Position numbers and translations under genes: made by a program
The notes under the pieces: model-generated
Told to the model about the DNA's origin: nothing
Databases searched by the model: none
The model's input: the letters and a program-made list of their open reading frames with translations, nothing else
Shown: positions 18,030 through 26,015 of the stretch, piece after piece
Position numbering within the stretch: position 1 is the first letter of the stretch
Layout: the number at the start of each line of letters is the position of its first letter
Source of the DNA: Murimonas intestini
GTDB lineage: Bacteria; Bacillota; Clostridia; Lachnospirales; Lachnospiraceae
Direction: 5' to 3'
Length of the DNA stretch: 64,000 nucleotides
NCBI GenBank assembly: GCA_003148945.1
Contig: QGGY01000001.1
Location: forward strand, 788,582-852,581

Positions 18030-18083
18030 ATTCTAAAGGAACCATATAAAAAACAATTCCTCTTTTTGTAAAATCTGTGTAAA
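18030..18083 (-). promoter_or_regulatory. Pho-box-like direct repeat and -10 element upstream of pstS
   Basis: On the minus strand two TTTACA hexamers (18078-18083 and 18067-18072) are spaced 11 bases start to start, the TTTACA-N5-TTTACA layout of Bacillus PhoP sites. A TAGAAT -10-like hexamer lies at 18030-18035 with no good -35, as expected for an activated promoter. Binding by the PhoB-type regulator encoded at 19844-20524 is inference. Confidence 0.55.
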
Positions 18084-18085
18084 GT

Positions 18086-18123
18086 AATGAGGAGGCGCCG
18101 CATTTCTGCAGCGCCTCCTCATT
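18086..18123. terminator. Hairpin between phoR and pstS
   Basis: Arms AATGAGGAGGCGC and GCGCCTCCTCATT form a 13-bp stem with a 12-base loop. It lies 35 bases past the phoR stop and just upstream of the Pho-box repeat, so it should separate the phoBR transcript from the pst operon. The minus-strand tail (ACTTTACAC) has few Ts. Confidence 0.7.
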
Positions 18124-18158
18124 TTAGTACATTTTCCTGTATTACATATTCCATGTAT

Positions 18159-19820
18159 TTATAAATGGATCGTTATAACAGTCCCTTCATCAGGGACACT
18201 GTGTATCTCAATATAACCATTATGGCACTCTACCACATGCTTGACAATAGAAAGCCCCAGGCCGGTACCTCCTGTCTGCTTCGAATGGCTCTTGTCGATC
18301 CTGTAGAACCTCTCAAATATACGTTCCTGGTATTCCCTGGGAATACCGATCCCTGTATCTGACACCTGAATGATAGGATGCTGGTCTCTCTCAGTGATAA
18401 GGACCTCTACACTTCCTCCCGGCCTGTTGTATTTTATGCCGTTCTCACACAGATTATATATGAGGTCATCCATCATAGACCTGACAGCGCACACATTCAC
18501 AGTCTCACCTTCCAGCTTTAAGGTGACCCCAGCTTTTTCCGCCACATGTTCCAGCCTGTCCTCGATCTCCCCGGCCATCTTATACAGGTCCACAGTCTCC
18601 TTTGACTGGCGGATATCTTTTTCATCCAGCCGGCTGATTTTGATGATATCATTGACAAGTACGATAAGCCTGGCTGCTTCGTCATAGATCTTTCTTGCAA
18701 ATCCCGGAACATCTTCAGGGGCCGCCATACCGTTTAACATAAGCTCTGCATATCCTGAAATAGAGGTGAGAGGTGTCTTTAATTCATGGGATACATTTGC
18801 TGAGAATTCTTTGCGCATCTGCTCAGCCTTCTGCTTCTGGGTGACATCCAGAATAAAGAGCACCGCTCCCCTGACCTTTCCATCCTCGATAACAGGGTTT
18901 CCGAAGACCTGCACCACTCTTTCATCCAGGTTCAGGACTGCACTGCTTATATCTCCCTTCAGGGCAGCATCAACAGTACTCTGCATCTGGTAGCTCCTGT
19001 TAAACAGGGATATACTTTTTCCTATATAATGCATGCTGGGTGCATGGAATAGATTCTTGCAGCTTCCATTGATGAAATTTATCTTTCCGGCCTCATCCAG
19101 CAGGATAAGCCCTTCATTCATATTCTCTGTGATGGTGTTAAACTTCTGCTGCTGATCCAGAAGAACATTTACCTGCTCATCGATCTTTGCATTCTGCTTT
19201 TCAATTCTGGAGAGAAGAGGCCATAATTCTTCAAAACACCCTGAGTCCATGGGCTTTTTCAGGTCGATGCTGTTGATGGGCTTTAGTATGCCCTTTGTCA
19301 GCATTCTGGCAATAAACAGGGAACAGAGCAGGACAGCCAGAGAAGCCAGCCCTATAACAGGCAGCAGCGTAAGAAATGTCTGCAGCACACTGTCACTTAC
19401 AGATGATACCCTCACAAAATCTCCGTTCTGCAAGCGCACAGCGTAATAGTAAGTCTCCTCCCTGAGAGTGTCTGAGAGTCTGGACCCGGAACCATAACCA
19501 TTTGCTGCCGCCTCCTGTATCTCGGGGCGCTTCAGATGGTTTTCAAGGCCTGCTGCGTCCGCATGGTTATCATACAGGACGCTCCCATCCTTCCGAATGT
19601 ATGTGATGCGCAGTGATATTTCTGCTGAAAGCTGATCAAAAAAAGATACAGGATCCTCTAAAGACCCGCATGCGGCTGCCACATAGGCAGCTTCAGTCTT
19701 TGTGCTCTCCTGCATCTGTTCATGTAATGTATGATTTGAAAAGCTGACGAAAATAACAGAAATAAAGAGAATTGTCAGCAGCGCCAGACCGCATATATTC
19801 ACATATATTTTTTTCTTCAT
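18159..19820 (-). CDS. phoR: PhoR-type sensor histidine kinase
   Basis: The 553-residue kinase has a membrane helix at 9-28, an external sensor region (29-148) and a second helix at 149-170. A linker and a PAS domain follow (about 229-330, FNTITENMNEGLILLDEAGKI). The H-box SHELKTPLTS has His345 as phosphate acceptor, and the ATPase domain shows N (LIYNLCENGIKYN), G1 (VSDTGIGIP) and G2 (GGTGLGLSIVKH) boxes. It matches Firmicute PhoR. It should phosphorylate the response regulator encoded 23 bases upstream under phosphate limitation. Confidence 0.9.
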   Translation of the reverse strand: MKKKIYVNICGLALLTILFISVIFVSFSNHTLHEQMQESTKTEAAYVAAACGSLEDPVSFFDQLSAEISLRITYIRKDGSVLYDNHADAAGLENHLKRPEIQEAAANGYGSGSRLSDTLREETYYYAVRLQNGDFVRVSSVSDSVLQTFLTLLPVIGLASLAVLLCSLFIARMLTKGILKPINSIDLKKPMDSGCFEELWPLLSRIEKQNAKIDEQVNVLLDQQQKFNTITENMNEGLILLDEAGKINFINGSCKNLFHAPSMHYIGKSISLFNRSYQMQSTVDAALKGDISSAVLNLDERVVQVFGNPVIEDGKVRGAVLFILDVTQKQKAEQMRKEFSANVSHELKTPLTSISGYAELMLNGMAAPEDVPGFARKIYDEAARLIVLVNDIIKISRLDEKDIRQSKETVDLYKMAGEIEDRLEHVAEKAGVTLKLEGETVNVCAVRSMMDDLIYNLCENGIKYNRPGGSVEVLITERDQHPIIQVSDTGIGIPREYQERIFERFYRIDKSHSKQTGGTGLGLSIVKHVVECHNGYIEIHSVPDEGTVITIHL

Positions 19821-19843
19821 CTTCTTATTCCTTTTTCCGCTGA

Positions 19844-20524
19844 TTATTCTTCTATTTTGTATCCCACGCCCCGGATCGTCCTGATCATGTCGCCGCAGCT
19901 GCCAAGCTTCTGTCTGAGGGATCCGATATGCACATCAACTGTCCTGCTCTCGCCCTCATAGTTGTAATCCCAGATCACCTCCAGGATCCTGTCTCTTGAT
20001 AGCACAATGCCCCTGTTTTTCATGAGATATACGAGAAGTTCAAATTCCTTATGTGTCAGGATGACTTCCTCTCCTGCCGCAGACACCCGGTGCTTCTGTT
20101 CATCAACTGAGAGCTCTCCCATGCTCAGAGCCTCATCTGACGGCGAAGCTTTTTGGCTTCGGCGCATCACCGCCTTCACCCGGGAGATCAGTTCCAGGAC
20201 GCCAAAGGGCTTTGTGATATAATCGTCCGCTCCTGTGTCGAGGCCGATTACCTTGTCGTATTCCGTTGTCTTGGCTGTCAGCATAATGACAGGCACCTGT
20301 GACCATTTCTGGCTGTTTTTCAGTTTCTTGAGGATGGTGATCCCATCCTCATCGGGAAGCATGATATCCATAAGGATAAGAGACGGCACATCCCTGCTCA
20401 TCCCCTCATAGAACTCCGTGGCGTTTTCAAAGCCCTCCCCGCAGAATCCTGCCGTCTTTAAAGCGTAGATCACTAACTCCCGTATATTTTTATCATCTTC
20501 AACAATATATATCAGTTTGTCCAT
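19844..20524 (-). CDS. phoB: PhoB/PhoP-type response regulator (OmpR family)
   Basis: The 226-residue protein has a receiver domain (EDD at 9-11, phosphoacceptor Asp53 in LILMDIMLPDED, MLTAKT and the TKPF lysine) and a winged-helix DNA-binding domain (GELSVDEQKHRVSA through SRTVDVHIGSLRQKLG). The neighbouring kinase, transporter genes and pst operon make phosphate control the best reading. The OmpR fold alone would not prove it. It lies 20 bases after the Na/Pi cotransporter gene. Confidence 0.88.
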   Translation of the reverse strand: MDKLIYIVEDDKNIRELVIYALKTAGFCGEGFENATEFYEGMSRDVPSLILMDIMLPDEDGITILKKLKNSQKWSQVPVIMLTAKTTEYDKVIGLDTGADDYITKPFGVLELISRVKAVMRRSQKASPSDEALSMGELSVDEQKHRVSAAGEEVILTHKEFELLVYLMKNRGIVLSRDRILEVIWDYNYEGESRTVDVHIGSLRQKLGSCGDMIRTIRGVGYKIEE

Positions 20525-20544
20525 TTATCTTCCTCATGATTAGT

Positions 20545-22221
20545 CTACTGTTCAGACATAACATACCCTGCAAGATTATACGCATGGTCTGAAATACGTT
20601 CCAGATTACTGATGATATCCAGGAATACTACCCCGTTAGTCGGCTTGCACAGCTGTTTTGAAAGGCGCTCAATATGTGTTTCCCTGAGCTCCTCCTCCAT
20701 ATTGTCAACCATATCCTCGTATTTCACTACCTGATTGGCGTCGTCTATGCTCTCCTTTTCCCGGGCGCTCATGGCGTAGGAGAAGGAATTGTCCACCAGA
20801 TCCATGATCTCCTTTAATTCCTCCCTGGCATCATCCGAGAATACGATCTCTCCCCCTGCCCTGTTCCTGTCAATAAGCTCTGCAATATTTTCAGTATGGT
20901 CGCCCACCCTCTCAATATCGCTTACTGAATAAAACAAGTCGTTGATTATATTATGCTGATCCTCATTTAAAGAAAGATTGCTTATCTTTACCAGATACTC
21001 CGTAATCATCTTTTCCATGCTGTTGATCGTCTTTTCTGTTTCATAAACTTTATCCACAGCCTGCTGGTCATAATTAAGGACTGCATTGAAGGCCCTCTGC
21101 AGGTTTTCATGTGTTGTCCTTCCCATATGGACCACTTCCAGAATAGCATTTTCAACTGCAAATGAAGGTGTCTCCAGAATACGGTCGTCCAGATGGCGCA
21201 GGGTCACTACCTCTTCATCCTCTGAAGAGACAGAATCATCGTCATGGCTCTTCACAAAAACACCTGACAGACTTACCAGTTTATCAGCAAACGGAAAAAT
21301 GAGTATGGTACATATGATATTGAAGATGGTATGGAAGATGGAGATCCCCACACTTCCGATACTTCCGTCTGCAAACGTGGGCCTCAGCCTGAACAGGAAA
21401 TACATGGCAATGCCGAAGATCACAGCGCCGATCACATTAAAGGACAGGTGCATGACAGCCGCACGTTTTGCATTTCTGGGAGCGCCAAGGCTGGATAAAA
21501 GTGCAGTGAAGCAGGAACCAATATTGGAACCAAGGCTGATGTACACTGCTGATGCTGTCGTCACAACGCCACCTGTGGCTGCAAGAGTCTGCAGGATACC
21601 TACTGACGCAGAGGAGCTCTGCATAATGCCTGTGACAAGAGCGCCGATCGCAATACCCAGGAAAGGATTGCTTCCGAACAGGGCAAAAGCATTTGTAAAA
21701 ATAGGGAGCTCTGTATAATCTGCAGCTGAATTTTTCATGAAATCCAGGCCGATAAAAAGCAGGCCGAGTCCGATGATGATCTCACCTGCAGTTTTTTTCT
21801 TTGCTTTTTTGGCAAACATGATAAAAAACGCACCAACGCCTACAAGAAGCGGAGCATAGAGTGAAGGAGACACAGCTTTGAAGGTATCACCCAGCTGTCC
21901 CAGGGATACGATCCAGGAGGTGATGCATGTACCTATATTCGCACCCATGATAACTCCGATGGCCTGTCCCAGTGTCATGATCCCTGCATTAACAAAACCA
22001 ACCACCATAACAGTTGTGGCGCCGCTGCTCTGAATGATAGCCGTAATCAGGGCACCCACAATAACAGCCATAAAGCGGTTGTTAGTCAGGATGCCCAACA
22101 GTTCCCTCATTTTGCTGCCTGTAGATTTCTGGATGCCGTCTGACATGCTGTGCATACCAAACAGGAACATCCCCAGGCCTCCGATAAACAAAAATAGATT
22201 TTCAATGTCATTGATTGACAT
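20545..22221 (-). CDS. Na+/phosphate cotransporter with C-terminal PhoU-like domain
   Basis: The 558-residue protein has a membrane half (to about residue 320) with the paired QSS motifs of the NaPi-II family (IIQSSGATTVMVVGF and GIMQSSSASVGIL). The cytoplasmic half has PhoU-like helices (SDIERVGDHTENIAE and NLERISDHAYNLAGY). It should move phosphate with sodium, import or export depending on conditions. It is the low-affinity partner to Pst. The start has GAGGAGG nine bases upstream, a site that overlaps the mgsA-like stop codon, so the two genes are transcribed together. Confidence 0.9.
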   Translation of the reverse strand: MSINDIENLFLFIGGLGMFLFGMHSMSDGIQKSTGSKMRELLGILTNNRFMAVIVGALITAIIQSSGATTVMVVGFVNAGIMTLGQAIGVIMGANIGTCITSWIVSLGQLGDTFKAVSPSLYAPLLVGVGAFFIMFAKKAKKKTAGEIIIGLGLLFIGLDFMKNSAADYTELPIFTNAFALFGSNPFLGIAIGALVTGIMQSSSASVGILQTLAATGGVVTTASAVYISLGSNIGSCFTALLSSLGAPRNAKRAAVMHLSFNVIGAVIFGIAMYFLFRLRPTFADGSIGSVGISIFHTIFNIICTILIFPFADKLVSLSGVFVKSHDDDSVSSEDEEVVTLRHLDDRILETPSFAVENAILEVVHMGRTTHENLQRAFNAVLNYDQQAVDKVYETEKTINSMEKMITEYLVKISNLSLNEDQHNIINDLFYSVSDIERVGDHTENIAELIDRNRAGGEIVFSDDAREELKEIMDLVDNSFSYAMSAREKESIDDANQVVKYEDMVDNMEEELRETHIERLSKQLCKPTNGVVFLDIISNLERISDHAYNLAGYVMSEQ

Positions 22222-22236
22222 ACAAGATATCCTCCT

Positions 22237-22629
22237 CTAAATTTGATTTCTCCACTCCAGATCTCCGTGGTCAAGGCCCAGTATCAGAGACTCAGCCGTA
22301 GCAATATTAGTTGCGATTGGAATATTGTAACGGTCACAGTGTTTTGAAACCATATAGATATCCGGTTCCTTAGGACTGATCATAGCAGGATTATAGAAGA
22401 ATATGACCATATCTAATCCATTGCGTTCTATCATTTCCAAAAACTGCTTATCTCCCCCGATGCTTCCGGGAAGAAACTTATGTACGCGCAGATTGGTGAC
22501 CTCCTCTATCCTTCTTCCGGTGGTACCTGTTGCATAGATCTCATGTTTTCCAAGGATTCTCTTGTAAGCTACGCAGAAATCCTCGATCAGATTTTTTTTC
22601 GAATTGTGTGCAATTATTCCTATATTCAT
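22237..22629 (-). CDS. mgsA: Methylglyoxal synthase homologue with altered active site
   Basis: The 130-residue protein aligns without gaps to methylglyoxal synthase, offset 11 from E. coli numbering. IAHNSKK, YATGTTGRRIEE (phosphate loop), PGSIGGDKQ and PIATNIATAE are all present. The usual catalytic Asp71 is kept as Asp60 and Asp101 as Asp90. Three usual residues differ: Asp20 is Asn9, Asp91 is Asn80 and His98 is Lys87. MgsA normally converts dihydroxyacetone phosphate to methylglyoxal and phosphate and is inhibited by phosphate. It heads the nptA-phoB-phoR genes. Fold assignment is firm; activity is uncertain. Confidence 0.8.
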   Translation of the reverse strand: MNIGIIAHNSKKNLIEDFCVAYKRILGKHEIYATGTTGRRIEEVTNLRVHKFLPGSIGGDKQFLEMIERNGLDMVIFFYNPAMISPKEPDIYMVSKHCDRYNIPIATNIATAESLILGLDHGDLEWRNQI

Positions 22630-22793
22630 GTATTTTCAACCTCGACAATAAAAAGTTATGTAACTGTTCAGTATCTATTCAGCTACAACGATATTTTGAT
22701 TATATCATAGGTCACTGTAAAATGGGAAATATTTTTGATGTTTTTTTGTCGAAAAATATATTCTCCCGCAGGAAACATATTTTTCCCGGAAAA

Positions 22794-22821
22794 AGGGGAT
22801 GCTGCATCTGCGGCATCCCCT
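22794..22821 (-). terminator. Intrinsic terminator of the SASP gene
   Basis: Arms GGGGATGC and GCATCCCC with a ten-base loop are followed on the minus strand by TTTTTCC. It lies 35 bases past the SASP stop. Confidence 0.85.
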
Positions 22822-22855
22822 CTGTATCCATCTGATTCAGTATTCAGAATCTAAA

Positions 22856-23125
22856 TTAGATCTGAGACATTCCAGAGTTGCCCATGGATGAGCTGCCCAT
22901 GGATGAACTTCCCATAGATGAGCTTCCGGACATCTGTCTTTCCTGTGCTTCGATCATTTTTTTAACCATATATCCGCCTACAGAACCATTCTGTTTGGAT
23001 GTCAGGTTTCCGTTGTAACCATCTGTTAACGGTACACCAAGCTCATTTGCTACTTCGAATTTGAAACGGTCTAAAGCACCCTTTGCTTCTGGTACAGCTG
23101 CTGTGTTAGATGAACGATTTGACAT
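22856..23125 (-). CDS. Alpha/beta-type small acid-soluble spore protein (SASP)
   Basis: The 89-residue protein contains the SASP core: ALDRFKFEVANELGVPL and the signature GGYMVKKMIEAQE. The GPR protease site region is near residue 22. SASPs coat and protect spore DNA and are degraded at germination. After the core there is an unusual tail of three GSSSM-type units (residues 66-89), produced by short tandem DNA repeats. Upstream at 23201-23207 the minus strand reads CATACTA, the ideal sigma-G -10 element. An 8-bp dyad (GTTTGCAA/TTGCAAAC) follows in the leader. Confidence 0.92.
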   Translation of the reverse strand: MSNRSSNTAAVPEAKGALDRFKFEVANELGVPLTDGYNGNLTSKQNGSVGGYMVKKMIEAQERQMSGSSSMGSSSMGSSSMGNSGMSQI

Positions 23126-23176
23126 AATAAAACGCCTCCTTTAAATTTCTTTTCTTTTCATTCTTTATTTTTAATT

Positions 23177-23207
23177 GTTTGCAATTGTTAGTTGCAAACA
23201 TAGTATG
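23177..23207 (-). promoter_or_regulatory. Putative sigma-G -10 element and leader hairpin of the SASP gene
   Basis: On the minus strand CATACTA (23201-23207) equals the forespore sigma-G -10 consensus. Directly downstream GTTTGCAA and TTGCAAAC pair around a seven-base loop (23177-23199). I see no convincing -35, so the promoter call is tentative; expression in the forespore would be expected for a SASP. Confidence 0.45.
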
Positions 23208-23273
23208 TGGAGCATTCTTTTTTTTAAACTGGTAATTATTTCATAATCTCCAGAAGTTCCATTCCCCGAAAAA

Positions 23274-23357
23274 AAGGGAGACATTGCGTGAACGCTGCAC
23301 CTCATACCATGATTATTATGGCCGAAATGCAGAATTCAATTCACAATGTCTCCCTTT
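23274..23357 (-). terminator. Long imperfect hairpin ending in a T-run, downstream of the basic protein gene
   Basis: AAGGGAGACATTG and CAATGTCTCCCTT lie about 57 bases apart. The space between folds further through GTGAA/TTCAC, CTGCA/TGCAG and CCAT/ATGG. On the minus strand it ends in TTTTTTT. It begins 15 bases past the stop of the gene at 23373 and is much longer than an ordinary terminator, so it may also be a stable RNA. Confidence 0.7.
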
Positions 23358-23372
23358 AAAATGTAGTTTTTA

Positions 23373-23831
23373 TTATAAGCTTATGCTTCCTGTCACACTG
23401 CTGTTGATCACGTAGTAAGCAGCATCTTCTTCAGGCTTCAGATAGATTTCCAGAGTCTCTATCTCATCCGTCTTCTTGTTGTATTCTTTTTCCCAGATCT
23501 CCTTCACACGTGAGCTCAGATCAGCCGCCGATACTTCTTTTCCAAAGCACTGGAGATAAACTGTCTCTTTTATCTCTGCGCTTTTCTTTGCTGCAGCTGT
23601 CCTTCTGGCTGTCCCGGTCTTTCTTGCGGGAGCCGTTTTCTTTGCTGTTTCCGTTTTTACTGCTGTATTTTCTGCCGTTGTTTTTTCAGTTGTCTTTTCT
23701 ACAGTAGTTGCCTTAGCAGCAGGAGCTGCCGCAGCTTTAGGAGCTTCATTCTTTACAGCTGTCTTCGTATCCTTTACAGGGGCTGTCTCGACCTTCGCTG
23801 TCTCTTTTGTGAGTTTCTTTACAGTTTTCAT
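23373..23831 (-). CDS. Basic Ala/Lys/Thr-rich protein with conserved C-terminal domain (DUF6465-like)
   Basis: The ATG at 23829-23831 has GAGGAGGA upstream and gives 152 residues. The first 85 or so are low-complexity Lys, Ala, Thr and Pro repeats with a KKTAPARKTGTARRTAAAKK core, like bacterial histone H1-type tails. The last 60 or so are a folded-looking domain (ETVYLQCFGKEVSAADLSSRVKEIW). From memory it fits a Lachnospiraceae family listed as DUF6465; I cannot check that. A nucleic-acid-binding role is only suggested by the tail. It stands alone between the SASP gene and recG. Confidence 0.7.
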   Translation of the reverse strand: MKTVKKLTKETAKVETAPVKDTKTAVKNEAPKAAAAPAAKATTVEKTTEKTTAENTAVKTETAKKTAPARKTGTARRTAAAKKSAEIKETVYLQCFGKEVSAADLSSRVKEIWEKEYNKKTDEIETLEIYLKPEEDAAYYVINSSVTGSISL

Positions 23832-23950
23832 ACAATTTTCCTCCTCAAAAACTACTACCAAAATGTTGCGGTTTCACGCTGCAGTCCCACAAAATGGGCA
23901 CTGCACAAATAGCATGATATACCATTTTACCGGAAATAGCAATAAAATTC

Positions 23951-26005
23951 TTAAAAATTCACGGTATTACAAAAATTTATACACTCTTCCATCAGCCTTT
24001 TCAGGCCTCTGTGTTCCTCCATATCCAGCTGCGGATCCACTGCCAGAACAGCCGCTGCTGCCTCAGAAGCTTCCTGCATAACAGGGGCATCATTGAATAC
24101 ATCCGCGATTTTAAATTCCAGCAGACCGCTCTGGCGAATACCGAATATATCCCCCGGGCCGCGCAGCTTTAAGTCCTCCTCAGCTATATAGAAGCCGTCA
24201 TTTGAATGATTCAGTATCTCAAGGCGCTTCTGCGTCCGCTGATTGTCAATTGTATGCATAAATATGCAAAAAGACTGGTGTTTCCCTCTTCCCACCCGGC
24301 CTCTCAGCTGGTGAAGCTGCGCCAGGCCAAATCTTTCTGCATTTTCCACCATCATGACAGTGGCATTTGGGACATTTACCCCAACCTCCACCACGGTGGT
24401 AGATACCAGGACATGGATCTCTCCTGACAGGAACCGCTCCATGATTGCATTTTTCTCTTTAGGCTTCATTTTGCCATGCAGGTATTCCACGCACACGGAA
24501 GGAGCAAGCTCTTCTTTCAGCTGCTGAGTATAAGAGATAACATCCTCAGCCTCTATCATCTCACTCTCCTCTACCATGGGACAGATAATATATGCCTGAC
24601 GCCCTTCATCCACCTGACGCTGTATAAACTGGTATGCCCTGGGTCTGTACCCGGTATTTACCACACAATTTTTTATGGGAAGCCTGTTAGAGGGCAGCTC
24701 ATCTATGACCGAGATATCCAGATCCCCATAGAGGATGACAGCAAGTGTCCTGGGTATGGGCGTAGCGCTCATGACAATGGTGTGGGGTGTACTTCCTTTG
24801 GCAGCAAGAGCCTCTCTCTGGCGCACCCCGAAGCGGTGCTGTTCATCAGTGATCACAAGGCCCAGATTATCGTATTCTACTTTCTCCTGGATCAGAGCAT
24901 GGGTTCCTACGATAATATCCGCCTGATGCAGCTTTATTTTTTCACAGGCCAGGCGTTTTTCCCTGGCTGTCATAGAACCCGTGAGGAGCACCGGCACAAA
25001 TGCCAGCCCCTGGCTTTCGATCAGCTCCGTGAGTGCAGCAAAATGCTGTGCCGCCAGCACCTCCGTGGGCACCATAAGGCAGCCCTGGCAGCCGGCGTCT
25101 GCCGCCATAAAAAGAGCCAAAAATGCTATAATAGTCTTTCCTGAACCTACGTCCCCCTGTATGAGCCTGGCCATGACATTTTCACCTGACATGTCATGCT
25201 GTATCTCCTCCCAAACCCTTTTCTGGGCATTTGTCAGCTCATAGCCCAGGTTTTCTGCCACCTTCGATGTGAGAGAGGTCCTGGGTATGACAAAAGGACT
25301 CCTGACAGCTTCCCGGCTGGTTTTAAGCTGGTTAACTGCAAGGATAAACTGAAAAAATTCATCAAACACAAGCCTTCTTCTGGCCTGCATCATGCTCTCC
25401 TCATCTTTTGGAAAATGTATCTGTTCCAGAGCGAAACCATACTGGGCCAGATGGTATTTCTGGCGTATCCACCCGGGAAGATAGTCTTTCATATGCTCCA
25501 GACTCTCAAACGCCTGTCTGACAGCCTTGGAAACCATATTATTGGTGAGCCCCGCAGTAAGAGGATACACAGGCTGCATGATCCCCACGAGCTGCTCGTA
25601 CTGCTGTACACCAAAAACAGCAGGCTGTTCCATGAACAATCTGCCGTTTTTCTCTGCAACTCTTCCTCTGAATACGTAATGAGCGCCCTTTTTCAGTGTA
25701 TTTTTCAGATAGGGCATATTAAACCAGGTCAGATTCAGCACGCCGCTCTCATCCTTTACAGCGGCTGTAACGATCTGTTTCCCTTTCATCCGCTTTACAA
25801 GCACTGCAGATGCCACCATGCCATACACGGCATAGCGTCCTTCTGCTGCTGCCTGCCGGATGGGAACGATCTCTTCAAAAACATCATATCCCCGTGGATA
25901 ATGGTGCAGGAGATCCTGTATTGTCCTTATCCCTGCATGTTCGAAAAGTACCCTTGTCTTCTCGCCTATGCCCTTTAATGTATCTACAGAAGAATATTCA
26001 TCCAT
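23951..26005 (-). CDS. recG: ATP-dependent DNA helicase RecG
   Basis: The 684-residue helicase has the N-terminal wedge/OB domain (residues 1-200), Walker A GDVGSGKTIIAFLA, the DEQHRFG motif II, SATPIPRTLA motif III, and the C-terminal HQLRGRVGRGKHQSFC and LKLRGPGDIFGIRQSG motifs. RecG reverses stalled forks and processes branched DNA. It follows the yloV-like gene by ten bases, repeating the asp23-yloV-recG arrangement known in Firmicutes. Length is normal. Confidence 0.96.
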   Translation of the reverse strand: MDEYSSVDTLKGIGEKTRVLFEHAGIRTIQDLLHHYPRGYDVFEEIVPIRQAAAEGRYAVYGMVASAVLVKRMKGKQIVTAAVKDESGVLNLTWFNMPYLKNTLKKGAHYVFRGRVAEKNGRLFMEQPAVFGVQQYEQLVGIMQPVYPLTAGLTNNMVSKAVRQAFESLEHMKDYLPGWIRQKYHLAQYGFALEQIHFPKDEESMMQARRRLVFDEFFQFILAVNQLKTSREAVRSPFVIPRTSLTSKVAENLGYELTNAQKRVWEEIQHDMSGENVMARLIQGDVGSGKTIIAFLALFMAADAGCQGCLMVPTEVLAAQHFAALTELIESQGLAFVPVLLTGSMTAREKRLACEKIKLHQADIIVGTHALIQEKVEYDNLGLVITDEQHRFGVRQREALAAKGSTPHTIVMSATPIPRTLAVILYGDLDISVIDELPSNRLPIKNCVVNTGYRPRAYQFIQRQVDEGRQAYIICPMVEESEMIEAEDVISYTQQLKEELAPSVCVEYLHGKMKPKEKNAIMERFLSGEIHVLVSTTVVEVGVNVPNATVMMVENAERFGLAQLHQLRGRVGRGKHQSFCIFMHTIDNQRTQKRLEILNHSNDGFYIAEEDLKLRGPGDIFGIRQSGLLEFKIADVFNDAPVMQEASEAAAAVLAVDPQLDMEEHRGLKRLMEECINFCNTVNF

Positions 26006-26015
26006 GGGCAGCTTC

